From Nitrosopumilus sp. b1 (lineage in GTDB: Archaea > Thermoproteota > Nitrososphaeria > Nitrososphaerales > Nitrosopumilaceae): a stretch of DNA of 64,000 bases. Position 1 is the stretch's first letter, and each line of letters begins with the position of its first letter. Shown here piece by piece: positions 6,907 through 14,722 of this stretch. Location of the stretch: positions 1-64,000 of the forward strand of contig NZ_MU078716.1 in NCBI RefSeq assembly GCF_014078545.1. Reading direction: 5' to 3'. A program made the position numbers and the translations under genes. The notes under the pieces were generated by a model that worked only from the letters and a program-made list of their open reading frames with translations, was not told the origin of the DNA and made no database searches.

Positions 6907-8760
6907 TTAGACCATGATTTGTGGTCGTTTTGACAAGTATAATGGAACGTTTAGCTTTGAAAATGGTTTTCCTTTGGTGTCTTCTTTGATTTTATTTACA
7001 AAGTCATCAAAGGATACATCAGTGGTTTGGCCAGTCATCCTGTCTCGGATACTCAGATTAGATGATGCGACCTCTTTTTCTCCAATAACAATGATGTATC
7101 GAATCCATTCTTTTTCGGCCTCTCGAATTCTTTTGCCAATGCTTTCATTTCTATCATCAATATCAACACGAATCTCTTTATCGGATATTTTTTGGGAGAG
7201 TTTTTGGCTAAAATCTAGAAATTCTTCTTTGAGTGGAATGATTCGCACCTGTGTTGGGGCAAGCCACAGTGGCAGCTCTGGCTTTTTGCCTTTCTTAGAG
7301 TCCATTGCAGCTTTTTCTAATATTGCATAGATTACACGTTCAATGGCTCCGCTAGGGGAGTTGTGTAAAATTATTGGATGCTGGGAAGCATTATGCTCAT
7401 CAATGAATTTGATTCCATAACGATCTCCATTCTCTACATCAATTTGGTCAGTCGATAACGCAGATGCCTTTCCTAAATTATCAATGTAGTTAAATTCCCA
7501 TTTTAAAACAAAATAAAAGAATTTTTCTTTCCACATTTCTACTAAGACTGGCTTGCCGTGTTTTTGGACCATTTGCTGGATTAGGGATTTGTTTTCATTG
7601 TAAAAGTCCTCAGTAAATCTAATTGCCATCTCGTAATCGCTTTCATCGATTCCCAACTCCTTGATGACACTTTTTGAAAGATCAAATCGTACCTTTAGCT
7701 CCTCAATTGCCTGTGGCATGTCTTTGCAAAATGCATGGCAATCAGGCATTGTAAATGCGCGCAATCTTCTCAGACCAACTAGCTCACCGGACTGCTCACG
7801 TCGAAAACTATACCGAGTCAATTCGTATAGTCGGTATGGCAAGTTTTTGTAGGATAGCTGGAAATCATTTGCCATTAAAAATTGACCAAAGCATGCTGCA
7901 AATCGTAAAAAGAGTTTCTTTCCTTCGGAATTGATATTGTACTGCCTTGCAGGAAATCGATTAAAGTAACTCTCCATGCTTGGATGGTGTGAATCATACA
8001 TGATGGGTGTCTCTACTTCATAGCCACCATAATCACGAACCCTATCAGTTACGTACCTTTCAATTAATGATTTTATCAATCGTCCATTTGGGAAAAATCT
8101 CATGTTTCCAGAATCAGATGCTGGCTCATAGTCTGCAATTGCAAGTTTTTTCATCAGCAAAACATGTGGAGGTGGTTCATCAACACTTCTCTTTTTTGCA
8201 GCTTCGTATTTTGATAGGACTTCTAAATTAGGATACTTTGAGAAATTAAAATCAGACATCTCACTCATGTTTCCATCTGGAGTTAAGATATACCAGTAAG
8301 ATTTGATCTTTGATTCTGACTTTAGTGCATCAGAAGTTTTTTCCTCAGAAGATCCTTTTGTGATAACTTTGGAGTTTTCAGCCAATGGATGTCCCTTGAC
8401 TTGAACTTTGTAAGATTTTGTCCAACCAAAAGGTGCACGAGACACTTCAATATCGGATGCAGATGACTCCATTTCTTTGAGGATAGATAATGCAGTGCTT
8501 GGTGCAGCAAGAGTTGAGCTCAAGTGCGCATATGGGTACAAGAGCAAGCGTTTGCATCCTACTTTATTCATTGATTCTTTGATTTCCGAAATTGCCTTTT
8601 GGCCAACAGATGAGTCATCCCCTTCCTCGACTGCAACAAATGCTACAACTACCTCATCAATCTTTTCTGGTTTGGGATCTATCTCCTCCGCAGATTTGAT
8701 TTCTTTTTTTGTAGGGACATACTCGATGCTGTCACAATGTAATTGTAAAATCCTCAACAA
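6907..8760 (-). CDS. thrS: Threonyl-tRNA synthetase, archaeal type
   Basis: A 617-residue class II synthetase charging tRNA-Thr. The first 140 residues are the archaeal editing domain, related to D-aminoacyl-tRNA deacylase and containing YPYAHLS. The catalytic core shows motif 2 around YSFRREQSGEL, zinc ligands in AACFGQF, PDCHAF and SQHPII, and motif 3 in GAIERVIYAIL. The C-terminal anticodon-binding domain follows (VRIIPL to the end). The start is TTG 8760. A TATA-like GTTTAATTC lies about 24 bp upstream at 8780-8788, implying a leaderless message. This enzyme is full length. Confidence 0.95.
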   Translation of the reverse strand: MLRILQLHCDSIEYVPTKKEIKSAEEIDPKPEKIDEVVVAFVAVEEGDDSSVGQKAISEIKESMNKVGCKRLLLYPYAHLSSTLAAPSTALSILKEMESSASDIEVSRAPFGWTKSYKVQVKGHPLAENSKVITKGSSEEKTSDALKSESKIKSYWYILTPDGNMSEMSDFNFSKYPNLEVLSKYEAAKKRSVDEPPPHVLLMKKLAIADYEPASDSGNMRFFPNGRLIKSLIERYVTDRVRDYGGYEVETPIMYDSHHPSMESYFNRFPARQYNINSEGKKLFLRFAACFGQFLMANDFQLSYKNLPYRLYELTRYSFRREQSGELVGLRRLRAFTMPDCHAFCKDMPQAIEELKVRFDLSKSVIKELGIDESDYEMAIRFTEDFYNENKSLIQQMVQKHGKPVLVEMWKEKFFYFVLKWEFNYIDNLGKASALSTDQIDVENGDRYGIKFIDEHNASQHPIILHNSPSGAIERVIYAILEKAAMDSKKGKKPELPLWLAPTQVRIIPLKEEFLDFSQKLSQKISDKEIRVDIDDRNESIGKRIREAEKEWIRYIIVIGEKEVASSNLSIRDRMTGQTTDVSFDDFVNKIKEDTKGKPFSKLNVPLYLSKRPQIMV

Positions 8761-8827
8761 AGTGAAAAGTTAGAATTATTGAATTAAACCTTTGGCTTTG
8801 AATGTAAGATTTTCTTGTAAAAAGTGC

Positions 8828-9178
8828 TTAACTTTCGATATCTGTTTTGGTCTCATCCCTCAGTGCTATGATAGATCTTAGAATCAAACCTGACAGTCCC
8901 AAATTCTGTTTTAAGAAATTTTCAGCATCAGTCAATGCAGTATCTCCTCTGTACCCCTCATCATACAATAGCTCAACTGAGCCAATATCGGTCTCCACCA
9001 GAGATGTCAGCAAAGAGTATGGTCCTAGTTTTTCATCATTTTTTTCAATATACTGCAATAGGGAAATTGATTTGATTGTTATTTCATCCTGGACTAGTGT
9101 TCCATTTGAGAAAATTATCGTAGAGTTTTTTGGACCACCCGATACACGATTAGTTATAGTTGAATCAACTATTTTCAT
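8828..9178 (-). CDS. Conserved-looking hypothetical protein (116 aa)
   Basis: An acidic soluble protein of 116 residues with no cysteine motif, signal peptide or membrane helix. The middle reads as alternating helices and ends with a Glu/Thr-rich tail. I do not recognise a family. It lies between ThrRS and a membrane-anchored unknown protein on the same strand, with short gaps. A frame on the opposite strand overlaps it but has no family features. Confidence 0.6.
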   Translation of the reverse strand: MKIVDSTITNRVSGGPKNSTIIFSNGTLVQDEITIKSISLLQYIEKNDEKLGPYSLLTSLVETDIGSVELLYDEGYRGDTALTDAENFLKQNLGLSGLILRSIIALRDETKTDIES

Positions 9179-9210
9179 TGGATTAATCGTAGTAAGGTTA
9201 GTTATTGTGT

Positions 9211-9765
9211 TTATGGTTCTAGAATGTTTTGTCTTTCATTATAGTATGCTTCACATTCATAGTCCTCATAAAGTTCCATTAATCGATCTCCAGTTGAAGG
9301 GTCAGGCAAAAATGCCAAGAGTGCTGTCGGCTTTAATTCCGGATTAATAGAATACTCTATCATTACCACATCAGTAAAGGAGCTTAAAAATTCTGGTGAA
9401 AGTCCAGCTTCTAAGAATGCCTGTGTAGTATTTTCATTTTGGAACTCATTGCTCCATTTAACAAAGTTTTCAGGATATTTATCAACTAATTCCAATAGAC
9501 TTAGCGGTTGCAGTGGCTCATCATTAGGATAAACACTTGCAGTCATTGCATACAATATTTCACACTGCTCGTTTATTCGATATTCAGAATTTGTTTTGAG
9601 TACATCATCAGATTCATAGTTTGAAATGATTTGTGGCATATCCTCTAATGGAGTTTCAGCTGGCTTTGAGGCATCAAAGGAATAAAGTCCAAAGACGATA
9701 CCAATTATTACAGCTGCAGCGACTCCGCCACCAATTATCAGATATTTGTTAATTTTGTCAGCCAT
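9211..9765 (-). CDS. Membrane-anchored protein of unknown function (184 aa)
   Basis: The first 30 residues hold one hydrophobic helix rich in Gly, Ala and Ile (YLIIGGGVAAAVIIGIVFGL), with lysines before it. The rest is acidic and probably outside the membrane. Two cysteines are present (NEQCEIL and DYECEAYY), which could form a disulfide. The pattern suits a small thaumarchaeal surface protein. No family is recognised. It precedes the 116-residue unknown gene on the same strand, with a 32-bp gap. Confidence 0.7.
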   Translation of the reverse strand: MADKINKYLIIGGGVAAAVIIGIVFGLYSFDASKPAETPLEDMPQIISNYESDDVLKTNSEYRINEQCEILYAMTASVYPNDEPLQPLSLLELVDKYPENFVKWSNEFQNENTTQAFLEAGLSPEFLSSFTDVVMIEYSINPELKPTALLAFLPDPSTGDRLMELYEDYECEAYYNERQNILEP

Positions 9766-9942
9766 CTAAATTCAAAATTTCCTATCCTTGAATAATGACA
9801 CCAGTATATGAGGCATGCAAAAGATCTTGTGCGTACTTTTAATAGTGTTGTCATTGAATTCGAAATTTTAAAATAAATTCAGTATCAAAAACAGCAAAGA
9901 AATGGAAACCAATATTACCAAAAAGAATTTCCAATATTTGAA

Positions 9943-11055
9943 ATGAATCACCACCATTTCAAAGGAAAAGACATACCTCATGTCAAACTCGATCCTAAAA
10001 TGACAATAGAGGATCTAGTAGATGTCTTTGCCAGTACAGGATACAACGGTAGACAGCTTGGTGAGGCTGCAAAACTATATGCAAAAATGATAAAAGAAAA
10101 TGCAACAATTTGTCTCACAGTTGCAGGCGCAATGACACCTGTAGGTTTTGGAGGAATATTCAAAACTCTAATTGAGAGAGGATTTGTTGATTGGATAATC
10201 ACTACTGGTGCAAATGTGTATCATGAAGATCATTTTGCGTGGGGGTTTCCAGTAAAACAAGGTCATTTTGAAGTTGACGATATGGTACTATACGAAAAAG
10301 AAATAGTCAGAATTCGTGATGTGTACATCAAATTCTATGAAACACTAGAAGCTGAGGACCAAGTTGTTCAAAAGATGTTCAAGGATAAATTATCAGACAA
10401 ACCGTTTACAACAGCAGAATTTTGTAATCTCATGGGTAAAATTAGTAAAGAAAAGGCAAAATTTCCGGAAAAAAGCTTTGTCACTGCAGCATATGATTAT
10501 GATGTACCAGTTTACATCTCTACACTAAAGGACTCTTCATTGGCCATGAATCTTGCAGTTCACAGATTACGTGACAAACCATACAACTTGGACTTTGTAA
10601 GAGAGATTATTGAGCAAGGTGCAATATTATACAATTCAAAAAAATCAGGAATTGTAGAGCTTGGAGGAGGAGTTCCAAAGAATACTGCACAACAAACAGG
10701 CCCACTACTTGATCAAATTTTAAGAAGAGACGATGGAGGTCAGGATTATATCATTCAGATTACAGATGCAAGACCGGATACAGGGGGTCTATCAGGTGCA
10801 ACTCTTCAGGAAGGAAAGAGTTGGGGAAAAGTTCAAGATGCACACAACGATGTTGTTACAGTGTATGCAGATTCTACAATTGCGTTTCCAATTTTAGCAC
10901 TTTACGCTCTTAGCAACCAAAAACCAAGAAAGCCAAAGAGACTGTATAAGAAACTAAACACTTACTATCAAAAACTAAAAGAAGATTACTTCATAAAACC
11001 AGACAGATACTATGATGCATTAACTAGCGATTTAAAGAAACCAAAATTAAAGTAG
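9943..11055 (+). CDS. dys: Deoxyhypusine synthase
   Basis: A 370-residue NAD-dependent enzyme that moves the aminobutyl group of spermidine onto a lysine of translation factor aIF5A. The Rossmann signature is clear (TGANVYHEDHFAW), as are GGGVPKNTAQQ and the spermidine-site segment DARPDTGGLSGA. The catalytic Lys lies in GKSWGKVQ. The long N-terminal helix region TGYNGRQLGEAA is typical. A TATA-like TTTTAAAATAAA near 9864-9875 would leave a leader of about 50 nt. Agmatinase encoded 3.6 kb away makes the polyamine precursor. Confidence 0.93.
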   Translation: MNHHHFKGKDIPHVKLDPKMTIEDLVDVFASTGYNGRQLGEAAKLYAKMIKENATICLTVAGAMTPVGFGGIFKTLIERGFVDWIITTGANVYHEDHFAWGFPVKQGHFEVDDMVLYEKEIVRIRDVYIKFYETLEAEDQVVQKMFKDKLSDKPFTTAEFCNLMGKISKEKAKFPEKSFVTAAYDYDVPVYISTLKDSSLAMNLAVHRLRDKPYNLDFVREIIEQGAILYNSKKSGIVELGGGVPKNTAQQTGPLLDQILRRDDGGQDYIIQITDARPDTGGLSGATLQEGKSWGKVQDAHNDVVTVYADSTIAFPILALYALSNQKPRKPKRLYKKLNTYYQKLKEDYFIKPDRYYDALTSDLKKPKLK

Positions 11056-11056
11056 A

Positions 11057-11269
11057 CTAGAATTTATCATAACGCGCTCTTTCCAGTTCCCTATCGTCCT
11101 TTGTTTCTTTCTTCCATTCTTTGTAGTGGTCCTTACACAGAACTGATTTTTTTCCAGTTGAAGTAACTCGTAATCCGGCATTCTCAACTTTGCCGGTGTT
11201 AAGAGATCTTGCACCGTCATTAGAGCATCCTTCAACATTACATTTTGCGCCTTTAGAGACTACTCCCAT
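11057..11269 (-). CDS. Small zinc-binding protein (70 aa)
   Basis: A basic 70-residue protein with CNVEGC near residue 10 and CKDHY near residue 45, a plausible CCCH zinc site. The C-terminus is highly charged (EWKKETKDDRELERARY). It starts at ATG 11269, 27 bp downstream of a TATA box at 11292-11300. It is divergent from S25e and convergent with deoxyhypusine synthase. Partner and function are unknown; a ribosome- or RNA-associated role is only a guess from the setting. Confidence 0.7.
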   Translation of the reverse strand: MGVVSKGAKCNVEGCSNDGARSLNTGKVENAGLRVTSTGKKSVLCKDHYKEWKKETKDDRELERARYDKF

Positions 11270-11291
11270 GATTTCTATTTGACATAGATGA

Positions 11292-11333
11292 TATTTATAC
11301 TTGCAATGAAAATTTCTCTAGTTCGTTTATAAG
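11292..11333. promoter_or_regulatory. Divergent TATA pair for the zinc protein and S25e
   Basis: TATTTATAC (11292-11300, minus-strand GTATAAATA) lies 27 bp from the zinc-protein ATG at 11269. TTTATAAG (11326-11333) lies 26 bp from the S25e ATG at 11356. Both imply leaderless messages from back-to-back promoters. Confidence 0.65.
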
Positions 11334-11355
11334 AGGAATATTACAAAAAATTCGC

Positions 11356-11679
11356 ATGGGTGGAACTAAGAATAAATCTCCTGCACAAAAAGACAAAGCT
11401 CAATCTTCTGATTCAAAGAAATCAGGAAAGAAAGGAAAGAAAGGAGACAAAGTAGAAGGAGGTTCACCAAAAGCAGAGATTGTTGTTACATTAACTGATC
11501 AACAGGCAAGTAAATTTCTCAAAGGTGCCAAAGTAATCACTGTTCAAGAACTTGCAAGACAAACAGGTGTCAAGGTATCTGCAGCCAATGCATATCTTAG
11601 ACAATCATTAAAGAACGGAACTGTGAAAAAAGTTGGCGGACATAGCGGTCACGTCGTTTATCAACCAGTTTCAGCATAA
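11356..11679 (+). CDS. rps25e: 30S ribosomal protein S25e
   Basis: A 107-residue small-subunit protein of eukaryotes and TACK archaea. A Lys/Ser-rich disordered N-terminus (about 40 residues) precedes the winged-helix fold, with VITVQELARQTGVKVSAANA as the helix-turn-helix and a basic wing ending VGGHSGHVVYQP. The length fits the family. Its last 19 bases overlap the end of a convergent cyclophilin-like gene. Confidence 0.92.
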   Translation: MGGTKNKSPAQKDKAQSSDSKKSGKKGKKGDKVEGGSPKAEIVVTLTDQQASKFLKGAKVITVQELARQTGVKVSAANAYLRQSLKNGTVKKVGGHSGHVVYQPVSA

Positions 11680-12047
11680 ATAGAAAACACATCTCCAGGT
11701 TTTACATCATTTAAAATTTCAATGCTAGATAGAATTTTTCCGACAGGTGTCATTGTTTTTCCTGGCTCTGCATCCTTTGTAAAAAAGCAAACACTGCCTG
11801 CGGTTGGAAAGAATGCAACATCTCCTTTTTTGAATTCTTTTCTAGCTCGCTCGATTCCAGAGTCAATTGGAGTCTCCAGATACAAAATACTAGTTCCAAG
11901 TTGATGTGCGTTTCCAGATAGGGGAAGGCTCCTCAGAATAGAGCCAACTGTTCTAGGGGACAGATGTCGTTTTAATTCAAATGTCAGTTTAGATTTTCCC
12001 TTGATTTCTAGGATCAGTATGGTTTTTGAGACAGATCCTGAAGACAT
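11661..12047 (-). CDS. Cyclophilin-like fold protein (DUF369 type)
   Basis: A 128-residue beta-rich soluble protein. The segments GDVAFFPTAGSVCFFTKD and TPVGKI resemble the small archaeal cyclophilin-like family. A proline isomerase active site is not evident, so catalysis should not be assumed. It overlaps the end of S25e by 19 bp and starts at ATG 12047, close to the divergent rpoK promoter. I recognise the family from pattern only. Confidence 0.6.
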   Translation of the reverse strand: MSSGSVSKTILILEIKGKSKLTFELKRHLSPRTVGSILRSLPLSGNAHQLGTSILYLETPIDSGIERARKEFKKGDVAFFPTAGSVCFFTKDAEPGKTMTPVGKILSSIEILNDVKPGDVFSIYAETG

Positions 12048-12069
12048 TTCGTAGTTTTGAATGCTTGGA

Positions 12070-12077
12070 ATATATAA
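12070..12077 (+). promoter_or_regulatory. TATA box deciding the rpoK start
   Basis: ATATATAA is centred 27 bp before TTG 12101. In-frame codons further upstream, back to 12026, would lie before the transcription start, so the TTG is the credible start of a leaderless message. Confidence 0.7.
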
Positions 12078-12100
12078 CCGCTTTTAGGAAACTGCATTAC

Positions 12101-12607
12101 TTGTCAGATAATGATCAAGAGGTTGTAGTAGAAGAAATCGAGATGGAAGAGCCTCAAGTCGAGGAGACAGAAGAGTCTGTAGAGGTTGCAGAAGGCGAAA
12201 TCGACACTGGACTGACAAAGGCCTTAGACACATATAGAAAATTAATCGAATCAAATGAATTAACAGAAGTTGAACAATCAGCATTAGAAAAAAGAATCAA
12301 AGAGATTGAAAGTAGAGAAATTATTGAACGTGATCAAGCTCATGAAGCTCAAGAAATACCAGTTGAGAAAAATAAAATTTCAATTGGACCACCAACACTA
12401 ACAAGATTTGAGAAAGCACGAATCATGGGAGCAAGAGCTTTACAATTATCATTAGGAGCTCCACCATTTATTGCAATTCCAGAGACTGCAAGAACCTCTT
12501 TAGATATAGCGATGGAAGAATTAGATAAAAAAGTCATTCCAATTATTATACGACGTGTATTACCCAATGGAGATTTTCAAAACATCCCCATTGATTACTT
12601 TCAATAA
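12101..12607 (+). CDS. rpoK: DNA-directed RNA polymerase subunit K (Rpb6/omega homologue)
   Basis: A 168-residue protein. The last 70 residues are the RpoK/Rpb6 core (LTRFEKARIMGARALQLSLG, then PIIIRRVLPNG), which clamps RNA polymerase together. Archaeal RpoK is usually 55-95 residues. Here about 90 extra N-terminal residues are strongly acidic (EEIEMEEPQVEETEE) and then coiled, as in eukaryotic Rpb6, whose N-terminus is also acidic. The start is TTG 12101, set by the TATA box at 12070-12077. Alba follows 56 bp downstream with its own TATA box. Confidence 0.9.
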   Translation: MSDNDQEVVVEEIEMEEPQVEETEESVEVAEGEIDTGLTKALDTYRKLIESNELTEVEQSALEKRIKEIESREIIERDQAHEAQEIPVEKNKISIGPPTLTRFEKARIMGARALQLSLGAPPFIAIPETARTSLDIAMEELDKKVIPIIIRRVLPNGDFQNIPIDYFQ

Positions 12608-12662
12608 TGGATGAATCATCCCGAAAATTTAAAAGAATTAACAAATCTCACAGATTGTCTAA

Positions 12663-12980
12663 ATGTTAATGGATAAACTAAACAGTATGGAAACCACTAG
12701 CGATCAGCAAGGAGTTAATCAGTATGTGTATAATGTACATGATGACCCAGTAATGAGAAATGCCATCGATGTACTAGAAAGACTTGGTAAACACGGCAAA
12801 GTCATTTTGAGAGCAAGGGGAAATTCAATACCTAATGCAGTTGCCATTGCAAATATCATAACAGAGAAACTATTGAGAGGAAATTCAAAGGTAGAAAAAA
12901 TTATTGTAGATAGTGCCAATCCAGCAGGAATCGGTAGAATGCTATCAACTATAGAAATTATTGTTGTAAAGAAATCCTAG
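12663..12980 (+). CDS. albA: Chromatin protein Alba
   Basis: A 105-residue DNA/RNA-binding protein. The core has KVILRARGNSIPNAVAIANIITEKLL, matching the Alba strand-helix unit with the RG loop, and a final strand IEIIVVKKS. The acetylated Lys of Sulfolobus Alba, in the N-terminal KPVMNYV region, aligns with DDPVMRNAI, so that lysine is absent. An ATTTAAAA box at 12627-12634 precedes ATG 12663; ATG 12669 is an alternative. It overlaps the convergent HTH gene by 4 bp. Confidence 0.9.
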   Translation: MLMDKLNSMETTSDQQGVNQYVYNVHDDPVMRNAIDVLERLGKHGKVILRARGNSIPNAVAIANIITEKLLRGNSKVEKIIVDSANPAGIGRMLSTIEIIVVKKS

Positions 12981-13408
12981 TAAACAGAGCCCGGGCCCTT
13001 TAGTAACATGTTTTCACATTCTTTACAGACTTTTTCATCGATGTTAGTTTCTAATTTATGATGAATATCACAAATCAACAAACTAGATTTGATGTAATTA
13101 CATAATCCTATGAATTGTGAAAGACTAGATGGAGTGTATGCCATATCGGATGCAAGGTTCTCACTAAGATCCCCAATCATCTTTGAGACTTGTTCCTCAG
13201 AAAGTAATTTTTCAATTAGTTTTGGATCTCCACGGGTTCCACGAATGTAATTACTGATTGCTGCTTGTGTAACACCTAGCATCTTTGAAATCTCATCCTC
13301 TCTAATGTTATGATCCTCTGCAAGTTTTTTTGCCAAAATTGCTCGAAGTGCTGGGATTAATGTTTTGGATTCAATCTCTGCAGGTAACAGCATATTTGCA
13401 AATGGCAA
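12977..13408 (-). CDS. XRE-like transcriptional regulator with C-terminal Cys/His cluster
   Basis: A 143-residue regulator. Residues about 20-65 form a helix-turn-helix (IREDEISKMLGVTQAAISNYIRG). The C-terminus carries CDIHHKLE and VCKEC, a probable metal site. This architecture matches the archaeal predicted regulators of COG2522. The first residues MPFANMLLP resemble family members that start directly at the hydrophobic stretch. Target genes are unknown. It faces Alba tail to tail and the asparagine-synthase-like gene head to head. Confidence 0.8.
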   Translation of the reverse strand: MPFANMLLPAEIESKTLIPALRAILAKKLAEDHNIREDEISKMLGVTQAAISNYIRGTRGDPKLIEKLLSEEQVSKMIGDLSENLASDMAYTPSSLSQFIGLCNYIKSSLLICDIHHKLETNIDEKVCKECENMLLKGPGSVY

Positions 13409-13513
13409 CTTTGTGAATTTAAAGTTATCAATACCAGATACAACAAATGAGAAAAATTCAAGGCAACAAGGATTAGGCCAACCTATTATAATTCGTCATA
13501 AAATAATAATGCA

Positions 13514-14455
13514 ATGAAAGAGATCTCAACTCTTCAAAACTTACTCAAAGAGTCAGTGAATAACTGTAAATCAAATTTTCTAGCACTCTCAGGAGGAATA
13601 GACAGTACCATACTTGCATCACTATTAGAGAATAGAAAAATCAAAGGAATTACAATTATTGCCAAGGACTTTATCGCATCAGACCTTACATACTGCCAAT
13701 TAGCTGCAAAGACTTTTGGTGTAGATCTTAAAATCAAAACTGCAGAGACAAATGAACTACTAGAAGCAATTGAAGAGACGATTAAAATTTTAAAAATGTT
13801 CAATGACATTGAGATTAGAAATTCAGTTGTAATCTATCTTGTTTTGCAAGAGCTCAAAAAGATAAACCAAACCCAGATAATCACAGGAGATGGAGCAGAT
13901 GAGCTTTTTGCAGGATATAATTTTCTAAAAAACAAACCAGAAGAAGACGTTGCAAAAGATTTGGAGAGGATTTGGGATATCATGCATTTTCCAAGTATCG
14001 ATATAGGAAAGGCATTAGGAATAACTATTGAAACACCGTTTCTTGATAAAAAAATTATCGAATTTGCCAAATCACTTCCTGTCTCATCAAAAATTGGTAC
14101 AAATGAAGGCAAAAAATTTGGAAAATTTATTTTAAGAAAGGCATTTGAAGACAAAATCCCAAGACAGATAATTTGGAGAGACAAGGCGGCCATGCAAGAT
14201 GGCTCTGGAACATCTGGGCTGACGAATCTTTTTGAATCAATTATCACAGATGACAATTTTGAAGAGGAGAAAAAATCGATTCAAGAAACAGACGATGTGA
14301 TAATTAGGAGCAAAGAATCACTGCATTACTATAAAATTTATAGAAAATACTACAAAATGGATAGAAATTCCGAACAGAATACAAAGTGTCCCTATTGTAA
14401 ATTTACAATACACGATTCAAAATTCTGCAGAATGTGTGGTGCCTTTCCAGTCTAG
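13514..14455 (+). CDS. Asparagine-synthase-like ATP pyrophosphatase fused to a zinc ribbon
   Basis: A 313-residue protein. The PP-loop LSGGIDST (residues 23-30) and the aspartate-activating motif TGDGADELFAGY near residue 125 match the synthetase domain of asparagine synthetase B. The N-terminal glutaminase domain is missing, so the ammonia source would be free ammonium or a separate protein. The last 25 residues are a zinc ribbon (CPYC and CRMC). Other ATP-PPase reactions, including tRNA modification, are possible. A TATA-like TATTATAAT about 26 bp upstream of ATG 13514 fits a leaderless message. Confidence 0.82.
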   Translation: MKEISTLQNLLKESVNNCKSNFLALSGGIDSTILASLLENRKIKGITIIAKDFIASDLTYCQLAAKTFGVDLKIKTAETNELLEAIEETIKILKMFNDIEIRNSVVIYLVLQELKKINQTQIITGDGADELFAGYNFLKNKPEEDVAKDLERIWDIMHFPSIDIGKALGITIETPFLDKKIIEFAKSLPVSSKIGTNEGKKFGKFILRKAFEDKIPRQIIWRDKAAMQDGSGTSGLTNLFESIITDDNFEEEKKSIQETDDVIIRSKESLHYYKIYRKYYKMDRNSEQNTKCPYCKFTIHDSKFCRMCGAFPV

Positions 14456-14598
14456 TTTTTCTTTTTCCACTTTTTTGGTTTCTTTATGAAAATTTTTCTG
14501 CAGCCATTGCAGCAAAAATAGTATTTCTTTCCATCATGCTCATGAATTACGGCAAGCTCCTCATCTAATTCAATTCCGCAGACAGGATCTACTGGCAC
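14452..14598 (-). CDS. YHS-domain microprotein (48 aa)
   Basis: The minus strand between the asparagine-synthase-like and archaellin-like genes codes for 48 residues from GTG 14598 to TAG 14452. It begins VPVDPVCGIELDEE and continues GKKYYFCCNGCRKIF, the YHS signature (DPVCG followed by YYFC..C...F). It ends in a lysine-rich tail. YHS domains bind metals and occur in copper-handling proteins and as stand-alone chaperones. A TATA box lies 25-30 bp upstream. It overlaps the convergent gene by 3-4 bp. Confidence 0.75.
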   Translation of the reverse strand: MPVDPVCGIELDEELAVIHEHDGKKYYFCCNGCRKIFIKKPKKWKKKN

Positions 14599-14620
14599 AA
14601 TCTAAAGCTTTGATAATTGG

Positions 14621-14630
14621 TATTTATATC
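14621..14630 (-). promoter_or_regulatory. TATA box of the YHS microprotein
   Basis: Minus-strand GATATAAATA is centred 28 bp before GTG 14598, fitting a leaderless message and supporting this small gene and its start. Confidence 0.6.
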
Positions 14631-14702
14631 ATGGCATAATCAGTTTACAATTTCAAAAATTAATCTGATCATATTAGACACACTAGTGAAAATAGTAATC
14701 AG

Positions 14703-14719
14703 ATGAGAAATTTTCTCAT
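14703..14719. promoter_or_regulatory. Perfect palindrome just before the archaellin-like start codon
   Basis: ATGAGAAA and TTTCTCAT are perfect 8-bp arms around one central T, ending 3 bp before ATG 14723. A site here would overlap the transcription start of a leaderless gene, the position of a repressor site. It could also fold in RNA. Confidence 0.5.
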
Positions 14720-14722
14720 ACA

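Noticed and set aside
8847-9347. A 166-codon plus-strand frame opposite two minus-strand genes
   Set aside because: It has no start signal or family pattern and is explained as the reverse of coding sequence.
11047-11238. A second minus-strand frame over the small zinc protein
   Set aside because: The frame at 11057-11269 has the cysteine motif and the correctly placed TATA box; this one has neither.
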